Of a stretch of 47,977 bases of DNA, positions 17,446 to 24,992 are shown one piece after another; positions within the stretch are counted from its first letter, which is position 1; each line of letters starts with the position of its first letter. The notes under the pieces are model-generated. The model had not been told where the DNA came from, did not search any database, and saw only the letters and a list, made by a program, of their open reading frames with translations. The position numbers and the translations under genes are program-made. Source of the DNA: Acidimicrobiia bacterium (GTDB taxonomy: Bacteria; Actinomycetota; Acidimicrobiia; IMCC26256; PALSA-555); NCBI GenBank assembly GCA_009694295.1, contig SHVJ01000007.1:1-47977 (forward strand). Reading direction: 5' to 3'.

Positions 17446-18843
17446 ATGCCGTTCGTGCTCGGAGTCGATTCGTCGTCACAGTCGACGCTGGTCGAACTGC
17501 GCGACGCCGACAGCGGTGAGATCTTTGGATCAGGGCGCGCCGCGCACGCCGATCCCACAGCGAGCATCGAACAGGAACCACTCGCATGGTGGAACGCGCT
17601 TGTTGATGCGCGTCGCGACGCTGGCGGCACGTTGGGTGTGAGCGCAGTGGCCGTCGCGGCGCAGCTGCACGGTCTCGTCGTTGTCGACCAAGAAGGTCAG
17701 GTGATCCGACCGGCACGGATGCGCGACGACCCCGAGGCCAGTCGCGACGCCGAGTCGTTGGTGCACGCGCTCGGTGGGCCCGAGCAGTGGGTGCACGCGT
17801 GCGGCTCTGTACCCGATGGCGCGTTCTCGGTGGCGAAGCTTGCGTGGCTCCGCCGGACCGAGCCGGGGGAGTTCGCACGGATCGCCAAGGTCATGGCGCC
17901 GCACAGCTGGTTGACCTTTCGGTTGAGCCGCAAGGTGGTCACCGACCGCGCGGGCGCTTCGGCCACCGGGTACTACTCACCGCGCGACAGCGAATGGCGC
18001 CCCGACCTGCTCGCGCTCGTCGATCCCGACAAGAGCTGGGGACCGTGCCTTCCGCGTGTGTTCGAGACCTCACAGCCGGCCGGGGATCGCGACGGTGTGA
18101 TGATCGCCCCAGGAACCGGTGAGCCGATGGCCGCCGCGCTCGGAGTTGTGCTCCAACCGCGTGACGTCGTGGTATCGCTCGACCATGGCTACGTGTTCAC
18201 GATTCGCGATCGTCCGACCGAAGACCCGAGCGGGCGAGTCCAGGGTCTGGCCGATGGCACGGGCCGCTTCCTGCCATGCGTGTCGTCCACCGGTGCGATA
18301 GGTGCGCTCACGTCGTTCGCCCGCGTCCTCGGCGTCGACGCCAACCGCTTCGATCGTCTCGCACTCGAAGCGCCGCCGGGCGCGCAGGGTGTCATGTTGC
18401 GACCGGCCGGGACTCGCATCGGTTCCGGGCGTCGCGCCGCGGGCGGTGTACTCAGTGGTTTCGACGCCAATCTCTCTCCGGAGCTCGTGGCCCGCGCCGC
18501 GGTCGAAGGCGTCGCGCACCAGCTCCTCGACGACGTCGACGCGCTGCGTCATGCCGATGTACCGGTTGGGGGCCGCTTCATCCTGCTGGGCGGCGGCCGC
18601 AGTCACGCGCTGACACAAGCGCTCGCTGATCTCTCGGGTCGCGCGGTCGCACTCCCAAAGGGTGATCGCGCGGTGGCCGGTGCGTGCGTGCTCGCGGCGG
18701 CGGCGTTCCACGGCAGTGGGCCCGGGGATCTCGCCTTGGCTTGGGGGCTTGATCGGGCGCGCGAGCTCGAACCCAATCCGAACACCGATGCCGAAGAGCT
18801 CAGGGCGGTGCACAAAGCCGCGGTGCGCAACGCCGAAGAGTGA
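17446..18843 (+). CDS. FGGY-family carbohydrate kinase (xylulokinase-like)
   Basis: 465 residues with two actin-like ATPase lobes. The N-terminal phosphate-1 motif LGVDSSSQSTLVEL (Asp8), HGLVVVDQEG, RPARMRDDPEA and PDGAFSVAKLAWLR match xylulose/gluconate kinases. The C-terminal LLGGGRSHALTQALADLSGR and VALPKGDRAVAGACVLAA are the adenosine-binding region. It phosphorylates a sugar or polyol. Xylulose is the best guess. ATG 17446 is preferred over GTG 17437 because AGGGG lies 8 nt before it. Confidence 0.88.
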   Translation: MPFVLGVDSSSQSTLVELRDADSGEIFGSGRAAHADPTASIEQEPLAWWNALVDARRDAGGTLGVSAVAVAAQLHGLVVVDQEGQVIRPARMRDDPEASRDAESLVHALGGPEQWVHACGSVPDGAFSVAKLAWLRRTEPGEFARIAKVMAPHSWLTFRLSRKVVTDRAGASATGYYSPRDSEWRPDLLALVDPDKSWGPCLPRVFETSQPAGDRDGVMIAPGTGEPMAAALGVVLQPRDVVVSLDHGYVFTIRDRPTEDPSGRVQGLADGTGRFLPCVSSTGAIGALTSFARVLGVDANRFDRLALEAPPGAQGVMLRPAGTRIGSGRRAAGGVLSGFDANLSPELVARAAVEGVAHQLLDDVDALRHADVPVGGRFILLGGGRSHALTQALADLSGRAVALPKGDRAVAGACVLAAAAFHGSGPGDLALAWGLDRARELEPNPNTDAEELRAVHKAAVRNAEE

Positions 18844-18864
18844 CTCGTCCAGCCGTTGAGACGT

Positions 18865-19362
18865 TCAGGCGTTGCGTTCGCGGCGCTTCTGATGCCAGCG
18901 CACACCGCCCTGAAGCGCGGCGAGGATCGTGTCGTTGTCGCGTGACAGGCGACGGTGCACCCAACGCTCGAGACCCAAGCGTCGCATCCACGGGTTGAAC
19001 GTCTCGTACGTCTCGCGGAAGTGGATGCGTGTGCGTTTGTTGCCGAGATCTTCGAGGCGGGTGTGACCGGTGGCGCGTGACCAGAGCGGTTTGCCGACCG
19101 CGTCGTAGCGCCACGACTCGTTCGGCTTCACCTCGGTGAGCCACTCCCACGACTGGCCGACGCCGCCGGACCCCAGAACGCGGGGGACCGGGAAGTGGCA
19201 GTGCCGCACCAAGCCTTCACCGATCTCGTCACCAGGATGCAGGATGTCGATGCGGGTGTTCACGTCGCGCGGCTGCGGCCGATCGTCACCGCGGTACCAG
19301 AAGACTTCCCACACGTCTTCGACGGGCGCGTTGACATCGACGGAGAAGTTGTGCTCTTGCAT
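18865..19362 (-). CDS. SRPBCC (START/Bet v1-like) protein
   Basis: 165 residues: MQEHNFSVDVNAPVEDVWEV is the classic SRPBCC first strand and helix. Later segments WEWLTEVKPNESWRYD and RIHFRETYETFNPWMRR complete the hydrophobic-ligand fold. It is likely a lipid or polyketide-like ligand binder. It is downstream of a VOC gene and reached through a chain of three 4-codon mini-ORFs, the last of which ends on its own ATG (TGATG). There is no good Shine-Dalgarno sequence, so translation probably depends on reinitiation. Confidence 0.8.
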   Translation of the reverse strand: MQEHNFSVDVNAPVEDVWEVFWYRGDDRPQPRDVNTRIDILHPGDEIGEGLVRHCHFPVPRVLGSGGVGQSWEWLTEVKPNESWRYDAVGKPLWSRATGHTRLEDLGNKRTRIHFRETYETFNPWMRRLGLERWVHRRLSRDNDTILAALQGGVRWHQKRRERNA

Positions 19363-19408
19363 CAGGACTTCTGCATTTCAGATCTTCTGCATTTCAGATC
19401 TTCTGCAT
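19362..19408 (-). repeat. Stop-start relay: three 4-codon mini-ORFs in a 16-nt repeat
   Basis: Read on the minus strand, the VOC stop TGA (19410-19408) shares its A with an ATG opening M-Q-K-I-stop (19408-19394). One nt later another ATG opens M-Q-K-I-stop (19392-19378), then M-Q-K-S-stop (19376-19362). That last TGA shares its A with the SRPBCC ATG at 19362. The unit TTCTGCATTTCAGATC (plus strand) repeats with period 16. No other sequence lies between the two genes. Confidence 0.8.
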
Positions 19409-19767
19409 CAGGGGCTCACCTGGATCAGGCAGAACTCGTTGCCTTCGGGATCGGCCATCACCTGGAAGTTCTCGCCGTCGTCCTCCATGACGAGGTCGCC
19501 GAGCCGGATGGCACCGAGCGACTCCGCTCGTTCGATGGCACTCGGCAGGTCGTCGACGTCGAAGTCGAGGTGCATGCGGTTCTTGCCCAACTTGGCTTCC
19601 GGGACCCGCTGGAAGCCCAAGGCGATACCGCCCGACTCGGGCGCCTGGAGTGAGCACCAGTCGGGTTCGCGCGAATCGATCTCCACCCCGGTCAGCACCT
19701 GCCAGAACTCGGCGAGCTGCTCAGGCTCCATGCAGTCGAACACCACCATGCTGGGTCGGGGCTCCAC
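19408..19767 (-). CDS. VOC-superfamily (glyoxalase-like) protein
   Basis: About 119 residues: MVVFDCMEPEQLAEFWQVLTG, NRMHLDFDVDDLPSAIERAE and the end DPEGNEFCLIQV are typical of glyoxalase-like domain 6 / VOC proteins common in actinobacteria. The function is unknown. GTG 19767 is given as the start, and ATG 19749 would also give a complete domain. It is divergent from the CBS gene with a gap of about 24 nt, and its stop feeds directly into the mini-ORF relay. Confidence 0.82.
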   Translation of the reverse strand: MEPRPSMVVFDCMEPEQLAEFWQVLTGVEIDSREPDWCSLQAPESGGIALGFQRVPEAKLGKNRMHLDFDVDDLPSAIERAESLGAIRLGDLVMEDDGENFQVMADPEGNEFCLIQVSP

Positions 19768-19778
19768 GGATCCGAATG

Positions 19779-19784
19779 TACCGT
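19779..19784 (+). promoter_or_regulatory. -10 box (TACCGT) of a leaderless cystathionine beta-synthase transcript
   Basis: TACCGT with a 7-nt spacer to GTG 19792. This spacing favours GTG 19792 over the in-frame GTG 19783, which overlaps the box. Confidence 0.5.
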
Positions 19785-19791
19785 GACGCTC

Positions 19792-21297
19792 GTGGCTCCG
19801 GACCCAGAACCCCACCCTGAACCTCAGGTCCCTGAACCTCAGGTCCCTGAACCTCAGGTCCCTGAACCTCAGGTCCCTGAACCTCAGGTCCCTGAACCTC
19901 AGGTCCCTGAACCTCAGATTGCCGACTCGCTGCTCGACCTCGTAGGCAACACGCCACTGGTGCGCCTCGGCCGAGTCGGCCGCGACCTCGAGTGTGATCT
20001 GGTTGCCAAGGTTGAGATGCTGAACCCCGGAGGCAGTGTCAAGGATCGTCCGGCGATCGCGATGATCGACGCGGCTGAGCGCGACGGCTTGCTGTTGCCC
20101 GGTGGCACGATCGTCGAACCGACTTCGGGCAACACCGGCGTCGGCCTTGCGATTGTTGCCGCGCAACGCGGGTATCGCTGCGTGTTCGTGATGTCCGACA
20201 AGATGAGCGACGAGAAGGTTGCGCTGTTGCGCGCGTACGGCGCCGAAGTGGTGGTGTGCCCGACCGCGGTGCCGCCCGAGCACCCCGATTCGTACTACTC
20301 GGTTGCGGATCGCCTCACGAACGAGATCCCCGGTGCGTTCCGTCCAAACCAGTACTACAACGCGGCGAACCCTGATGAGCACGAGCGCAGCACCGGTCCC
20401 GAGATCTGGGCGCAGACCGCCGGACGCGTCACGCACTTCGTGGCCGGCGTGGGGACGGGTGGCACGATCACCGGCGTCGCGCGCTACTTGAAAGCGCAGA
20501 ACCCGAACGTGCAGATCATCGGCGCCGACCCCGAAGGTTCTGTGTTCTCGGGTGGCACCGGCCGTCCGTACCTCGTCGAAGGCGTTGGCGAAGACTTCTG
20601 GCCGCCTACGTATGACCCGACGGTCGTGGATCGAACCGTGATGGTGAGCGACGCCGAGTCGTTCGCGGCGGCGCGTCGCGTCACCCACGAGGAAGGCTTG
20701 CTCATTGGCGGTTCCGGTGGCACGGCGGTACATGCCGCGTTGGTGGTCGGCGCCGACCTCGGACCCGACGATCTCGTGGTCGTGCTGCTTCCCGACTCCG
20801 GACGTGGGTACATCTCGAAGATCTTCAACGACGAGTGGATGATGCGGTTCGGGTTTCTGCGCGCCGACGGACCGGTCGCTGCGGACGTGCTCGCAGCGAA
20901 GCACGGCGCGGCCGATCGGACGATGCCTGATCTCGTGCTCATCACACCCGACGAGCCGGCGCGACGCGCGTTCGGTCTCATGCGCGACCTCGGCGTGTCG
21001 CAGGTGATCGTGAGCGTGGCGACCGAGCTTCCACTCGCAGCCAAAGAGGTGAGTGGCACGCTCACCGAGCTCCAGCTCATGGACAAGGCGTTCCACGATC
21101 CGGCCGTGCTCGACCGGCCGGTTCGCGACGTGATGGAGCCCACGCTCCCGATGGTCGGGATCGGCGAACCGGTCTCGATCCTCGTGGAGTACCTCGATCG
21201 CGCAGCCGGCGTGCTCGTGCTCGACGGCGGTCACCCCATCGGAGTGCTCACCACCCAAGACGTCCTGAGCTTCCTCGCCGAACGGTCCCCCGGATGA
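19792..21297 (+). CDS. Cystathionine beta-synthase (PLP enzyme with CBS domains)
   Basis: About 501 residues. Repeats of PEPQV fill residues 8-43. The fold II PLP core follows: VGNTPLVRLG, NPGGSVKDRPAIAMID (Schiff-base Lys about 84), EPTSGNTGVGLA, and GVGTGGTITGVARYLK, then a tandem CBS-domain pair from about 380 (MPDLVLITPDEPARRAFGLM and VRDVMEPTLPMVGIGEP). It condenses homocysteine and serine to cystathionine, the first step of reverse transsulfuration. The partner gene follows directly. GTG 19783 is the alternative start. Confidence 0.92.
   Translation: MAPDPEPHPEPQVPEPQVPEPQVPEPQVPEPQVPEPQVPEPQIADSLLDLVGNTPLVRLGRVGRDLECDLVAKVEMLNPGGSVKDRPAIAMIDAAERDGLLLPGGTIVEPTSGNTGVGLAIVAAQRGYRCVFVMSDKMSDEKVALLRAYGAEVVVCPTAVPPEHPDSYYSVADRLTNEIPGAFRPNQYYNAANPDEHERSTGPEIWAQTAGRVTHFVAGVGTGGTITGVARYLKAQNPNVQIIGADPEGSVFSGGTGRPYLVEGVGEDFWPPTYDPTVVDRTVMVSDAESFAAARRVTHEEGLLIGGSGGTAVHAALVVGADLGPDDLVVVLLPDSGRGYISKIFNDEWMMRFGFLRADGPVAADVLAAKHGAADRTMPDLVLITPDEPARRAFGLMRDLGVSQVIVSVATELPLAAKEVSGTLTELQLMDKAFHDPAVLDRPVRDVMEPTLPMVGIGEPVSILVEYLDRAAGVLVLDGGHPIGVLTTQDVLSFLAERSPG
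19816..19920 (+). repeat. Seven tandem 15-bp units coding for PEPQV
   Basis: CCTGAACCTCAGGTC is repeated seven times in frame (the last copy ends in ATT). Six copies give PEPQV and the last gives PEPQI. Each unit contains CCTGA-ACC-TCAGG, a small inverted repeat. The copies are identical at the DNA level, implying recent expansion. Confidence 0.95.
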
Positions 21298-21309
21298 CCC
21301 CCCACCCCC

Positions 21310-21354
21310 TATTTGGTCATTTCGCCACACATAGCGTGGCGAAATGACCAAATA
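21310..21354 (+). promoter_or_regulatory. Perfect 19-bp inverted repeat enclosing a start codon
   Basis: Arms at 21310-21328 and 21336-21354 are exactly complementary, with a 7-nt loop (ACATAGC). The right arm contains ATG 21344 and the next codons (M-T-K-Y), so the start codon would be buried in an RNA stem. It begins 13 nt after the CBS stop. It could be a translational switch, an operator for a dimeric repressor, or a terminator overlapped by the next gene. Confidence 0.85.
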
Positions 21355-22552
21355 CGAAGACGGAGCCGGGTTCGATCCCGCTTTCGATCCCGGTTTCGAT
21401 CCCGGTTTCGATCCGGGTTTCGAGACCAGGGCGATCCACGCGGGGCAGCCGGCCGATCCGCGCACGGGTGCTGTGGTCACGCCGATCAGCTTGGCGACCA
21501 CGTTTCAGCAATCGGCCGTAGGCGAGCACGCCGGCTTCGAGTACGGGCGCACCGGGAGTCCGACGCGCCAGGCGCTCGAGGAATGCATCGCGTCGTTGGA
21601 AGGCGGTGCGCACGGGCTCGCCTTCGCCAGCGGCATGGCCGCCGAAGACGCGGTGCTGCGCGCGCTCGTCGCACCGGGTGATCACGTGGTCATCCCGACC
21701 GATGCGTACGGCGGCACCTACCGACTCGTGTCGCAGGTGCTCGCGCCCACGGGCGTCGAGTGGAGCGCGGTCGACCTCACGGCGCCCAACGACCTCACCC
21801 GTTCGCTGCCCGAGAACACTCGGGTGGTGTGGGTCGAGACGCCGACCAACCCGACGCTCACATGCGTCGACATCGCCGCGGTGGCTGCCGCCGCGCACGA
21901 GCGCGGCGCGCTCGTGGTCGTCGACAACACGTTTGCGACGCCGTACCTCCAGCAGCCGCTCGCACTTGGTGCCGACGTTGTCGTGCACTCGAGCACGAAG
22001 TACCTCGGCGGCCACTCCGACGTGGTGGGTGGAGCGGTTGTGCTGACCGACGACGACCTCGCCGCGAAGATCGCGTACCTCCAGAACGCGGTCGGCGCCG
22101 TCCCGTCGCCGTTCGACTGCTACCTCGTACTGCGCGGGATCAAGACCCTGGCCGTCCGCATGGACCGTCATTGCGAGAACGCGCGTGCAGTGGTGGCCAT
22201 GCTCGAAGCGCACTCGGGTGTGGCCAACGTGCTCTATCCCGGCCTCGCCACACACCCCGGCCATGAAGTCGCCCAACGTCAGATGCGCGACTTCGGTGGC
22301 ATGGTCAGCTTCATGGCTGCTGGGGGCGAAGCCGCGGCGGTGGCGCTCGTCGCCAAGACGCGCGTCTTCGCGCTGGCGGAGTCGCTCGGCGCGGTCGAGT
22401 CACTCATCGAGCACCCCGCGCGCATGACGCATGCATCCGCCGCCGACTCTCCACTGGCTGTCGATCCGGCACTCGTGCGCCTGAGCGTGGGCATCGAGAC
22501 CGCCGCCGACCTCGTCGCCGATCTCCGCCAAGCCCTCGACGCTGTGACCTGA
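21344..22552 (+). CDS. Cystathionine gamma-synthase/gamma-lyase family PLP enzyme
   Basis: 402 residues. A 26-residue extension (MTKYEDGAGFDPAFDPGFDP then GFDPG) precedes the normal family start FETRAIHAGQPADP. Core motifs are EYGRTGSPTR, AFASGMAAEDAVL, ETPTNPTLTCVDI, VVDNTFATPYLQQP and HSSTKYLGGHSDVVGG (PLP Lys219). Either gamma-synthase or gamma-lyase activity is possible. The adjacent CBS gene favours gamma-lyase, the second step of reverse transsulfuration giving cysteine. An in-frame TAG at 21332-21334 rules out upstream starts, so the ATG inside the hairpin is the start. No Shine-Dalgarno sequence is seen. Confidence 0.92.
   Translation: MTKYEDGAGFDPAFDPGFDPGFDPGFETRAIHAGQPADPRTGAVVTPISLATTFQQSAVGEHAGFEYGRTGSPTRQALEECIASLEGGAHGLAFASGMAAEDAVLRALVAPGDHVVIPTDAYGGTYRLVSQVLAPTGVEWSAVDLTAPNDLTRSLPENTRVVWVETPTNPTLTCVDIAAVAAAAHERGALVVVDNTFATPYLQQPLALGADVVVHSSTKYLGGHSDVVGGAVVLTDDDLAAKIAYLQNAVGAVPSPFDCYLVLRGIKTLAVRMDRHCENARAVVAMLEAHSGVANVLYPGLATHPGHEVAQRQMRDFGGMVSFMAAGGEAAAVALVAKTRVFALAESLGAVESLIEHPARMTHASAADSPLAVDPALVRLSVGIETAADLVADLRQALDAVT
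21371..21418 (+). repeat. Four tandem 12-bp units coding for FDPG/A
   Basis: TTCGATCCCGGT-like units at 21371, 21383, 21395 and 21407, in frame, code for F-D-P-A/G. They lie in the extension before the conserved start of the enzyme. Confidence 0.9.
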
Positions 22553-22567
22553 CGCTCGCCTGCGTCA
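22550..22567. terminator. 18-nt hairpin covering both convergent stop codons
   Basis: TGACGC-TCGCCT-GCGTCA. The left TGA is the stop of the gamma-synthase/lyase gene and the right TCA is the complement of the stop of the minus-strand sulfatase gene. The stem is short (6 bp), so terminator strength is doubtful. Confidence 0.4.
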
Positions 22568-24694
22568 ACGCTGTGCGATGAGTGGGTGGAGCGTCGTGCC
22601 GGTGGTGTCGATGCGATAGACGTCGAGTGCGTTCGGCCCTGCGCGCATCAGCGAGTCGTCGAGCATCACGACGATACGAGTCTCGTCGGCGCCGTCGAGC
22701 CGGTACACAGGACCGACGCCCGCGATGATGCCGTTGAGCGCCACCGCTACCCATTGGCCCGGCTCGACGCCGATGACGGTGGCTTCGAAGAGCGACGGGA
22801 CCACCTTGTTGAAGTTGATGTGGTCGTACGCGGGCCACTTGTCTGCGTGGACGGTGCCGGCGGGTGAAGCCAGGGTGAGCGACGTGACCGGTTCATTCAC
22901 CAGCTCGCCGTAGGGCCCGATTCGGAACGGATCGTGAGGTCCGCCGTCCGAGACCAAGAACGTGTCGAGGTCGGCGGCGATGCGCCGGGCACGCACCGGA
23001 CCCGGGTAGCTCGTCCCGTCGATGAAGGGCATACGGCTGTGCATGGGCTTGGGGCCGATGAGTGACCGCCCGTCGAAGTGCCACCCCGACGGAAGGTCGA
23101 TGCCCAGCGTGTCGACGATCGTCGGGAGCACGTCGATCGTCTTTGCATCGCGCCGATCCACCTCGGCCGTTGCCTGGCCCGGGTACTTCACGAACAGCGG
23201 GACCGGGAGCAATCCGTCGCGGCCTCGAGCCGTGCTCGCGTCGCGGCGTCGCTTGCCGGGGTCGAACGAGACCCCGTGGTCGGCGGTGACGACAACGAGC
23301 GCGTCGTCGATCAGGCCGGTGCGTTCGAGACGGTCGAGGAGCTGGCCGACGAGCACATCGACGCGCATGGTTTGCAGGACGAGCCGCTGCGCGTCGACGT
23401 CGATGAGGTCGGTGCTGTCCGGGCGTATGAACGAGGACCGCGGCACGTAGTGCGCGTTGTACGGCTGGCCGTCGGGGAGCAACGTGTACGGCACGTGGGG
23501 TAGGAGGCTGTGGTGAAACCAGAGCCCGGGTGAGCGGCCTGTGCGGAGCGACGCAACGAATGCGTCGAAGCGCGCCGCCTGATCGAGGCTGTCGACGCCT
23601 GGAAGTGCATCGTGGCTGAAGTCTTCGGCGGACTCGCCCGGCTTCGGTCGCGGGGGTGCTGCTTTTGTGACCTGCCCGAAACCGGCCCAACGATCTTCGA
23701 TGGCCGGAACACCCCATTGCGTGGCCGTGCTGTCGGGGAGCACGGCGCGCAAGTAGACCGTTTGGAGGTCGTCTGTGAACGTGTCGTTGCTCGACGTTGA
23801 CGCCACCGTTGCGCGCGACCCTCGGCACAGATCGCGAGGGCAGACCCGCGTGATGGTCTCGCTCACATTGAGGCGGTGTGATCGGGCGAACAGCGTGAAC
23901 AGCGAACGCGGGTAGCTCGACGCGACCGGCACAGAATCATCAGCGGGGAGAAGTCCGGTCTGAATCGCGGGCACCGCTCGGATGGTCTGCGAGGACACGG
24001 TGGTCGCGCTCGGATACCAGGTCGCGAGGTCGGCGAGACGCGCGATGTTGGGGTAGCGGGTTGCATCGATCGCGCCGTCATCGCCGAGGAGCACACCGAG
24101 GGGGAACTCGTCGAAGACCACGACGACGATCGGCGTGCGCGTGCCCTGGAGGTCGGCGGCAACCGCAGCGGGATCGGAGGAGAAGATGAGGGTGTGCGCG
24201 GGCGTGAGAAAGACGAAGACAACGAGGAACAGCAGCGGGGTTGGGGTGAGATACGTGAGGTACGTGCGGAGCACGCGGCGGCGGTCGTAGGCGAACGCCA
24301 CGATCGCAGTGAGCGCCACAAGCAGCCCGATCCAGACGGCGGTGGAGAGCCCCATTGCGCGATGCAAGACCGGGAGCAACGTCAGCGCGACCAGGAAGCC
24401 GACGAGGACAGCGCGCACCACGCGCGCGGCAGTTGTGGACACGAACCGGGCGATCGTGAGGGCGGCGAACAGCACCAGCGGTGGGGCGATCAGCGCCACG
24501 AGTGCAAACGTGATCAGGTTCATGCCGTCCACGTCGTGGGCGACGAAGAACGTGGGGTTCCTCCCGAGCAGGTCGAAGAGCGGCTGAGCGATCGCGAAGC
24601 CACACAACCCGAAGAGCTGCGCGGCGTCGGTCAGACGGCTCGGCGGTTGGCGTCGTGTCGCCGGAGCCGCGTCCAACGGCAGTGCGCTCTCCAA
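22565..24694 (-). CDS. Membrane-bound sulfatase/alkaline-phosphatase superfamily protein
   Basis: 709 residues. Four or five N-terminal helices (about 26-45, 58-82, 95-111, 119-136, 150-170) are followed by an extracellular sulfatase-like domain with metal site VVVVFDEFPLG (Asp195/Glu196), candidate nucleophile region SSQTIRAVPAIQTG (Thr237), and VVVTADHGVSFDPG later. The layout is like LTA synthase or phosphoethanolamine transferases, suggesting modification of a surface polymer. The nucleophile is not a Cys-type sulfatase signature, so phospho-transfer is at least as likely as sulfate hydrolysis. It is divergent from the small membrane protein and methyltransferase genes. Confidence 0.82.
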   Translation of the reverse strand: MESALPLDAAPATRRQPPSRLTDAAQLFGLCGFAIAQPLFDLLGRNPTFFVAHDVDGMNLITFALVALIAPPLVLFAALTIARFVSTTAARVVRAVLVGFLVALTLLPVLHRAMGLSTAVWIGLLVALTAIVAFAYDRRRVLRTYLTYLTPTPLLFLVVFVFLTPAHTLIFSSDPAAVAADLQGTRTPIVVVVFDEFPLGVLLGDDGAIDATRYPNIARLADLATWYPSATTVSSQTIRAVPAIQTGLLPADDSVPVASSYPRSLFTLFARSHRLNVSETITRVCPRDLCRGSRATVASTSSNDTFTDDLQTVYLRAVLPDSTATQWGVPAIEDRWAGFGQVTKAAPPRPKPGESAEDFSHDALPGVDSLDQAARFDAFVASLRTGRSPGLWFHHSLLPHVPYTLLPDGQPYNAHYVPRSSFIRPDSTDLIDVDAQRLVLQTMRVDVLVGQLLDRLERTGLIDDALVVVTADHGVSFDPGKRRRDASTARGRDGLLPVPLFVKYPGQATAEVDRRDAKTIDVLPTIVDTLGIDLPSGWHFDGRSLIGPKPMHSRMPFIDGTSYPGPVRARRIAADLDTFLVSDGGPHDPFRIGPYGELVNEPVTSLTLASPAGTVHADKWPAYDHINFNKVVPSLFEATVIGVEPGQWVAVALNGIIAGVGPVYRLDGADETRIVVMLDDSLMRAGPNALDVYRIDTTGTTLHPLIAQR

Positions 24695-24727
24695 GAGCCG
24701 GGACCTTATGTGTTCGCGTCACGCAAT

Positions 24728-24756
24728 TTGACCCCGCGAAAGGGCGCTCGTAGGGT
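24728..24756 (+). promoter_or_regulatory. Promoter, leaderless type
   Basis: TTGACC (24728-24733), 17-nt spacer, TAGGGT (24751-24756), then 6 nt to GTG 24763. It is a near-consensus housekeeping promoter whose start point would fall at or next to the GTG. Confidence 0.65.
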
Positions 24757-24762
24757 TCCATC

Positions 24763-24948
24763 GTGATCGCATACCTCGATGCCAGCACTGGCAGCATGCT
24801 CGTCGCCGCGATCGCCGGCGGTTTTGCTGGTCTTGCGGTTCTCTTCAAGTTCTTCGGACACAAGATCCTTGGCGTCTTCTCGCCGAAGCACCGGGCGGCC
24901 GCGCGTGCCGCGAAGGAAGAGCTCGTTCCCGCCGACGAAGAGCAGTAG
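24763..24948 (+). CDS. Small membrane protein, 61 residues
   Basis: MIAYLDASTGSMLVAAIAGG then FAGLAVLFKFFGHKILG gives one long or two short hydrophobic helices, followed by a charged tail (PKHRAAARAAKEELVPADEE). A near-consensus promoter and leaderless start sit upstream, and the methyltransferase follows 44 nt later. I do not know the family. Similar small proteins precede NoeA-like methyltransferases and surface-polysaccharide genes, from memory and not verified here. Confidence 0.75.
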   Translation: MIAYLDASTGSMLVAAIAGGFAGLAVLFKFFGHKILGVFSPKHRAAARAAKEELVPADEEQ

Positions 24949-24992
24949 TCGGCCCGAGCATTCTCTTCCAGCGGCTGACTTCCCCACCTGAG

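Noticed and set aside
19816-19920. Possible CRISPR or regulatory iteron array from 15-bp repeats
   Set aside because: The units are in frame inside a coding sequence, have no spacers, and encode PEPQV.
19408-21501. 697-codon open frame on the minus strand across the CBS gene
   Set aside because: Only the last 119 codons (19408-19767) code for a known domain. The rest is the antisense shadow of the CBS gene in high-GC DNA, with low-complexity composition.
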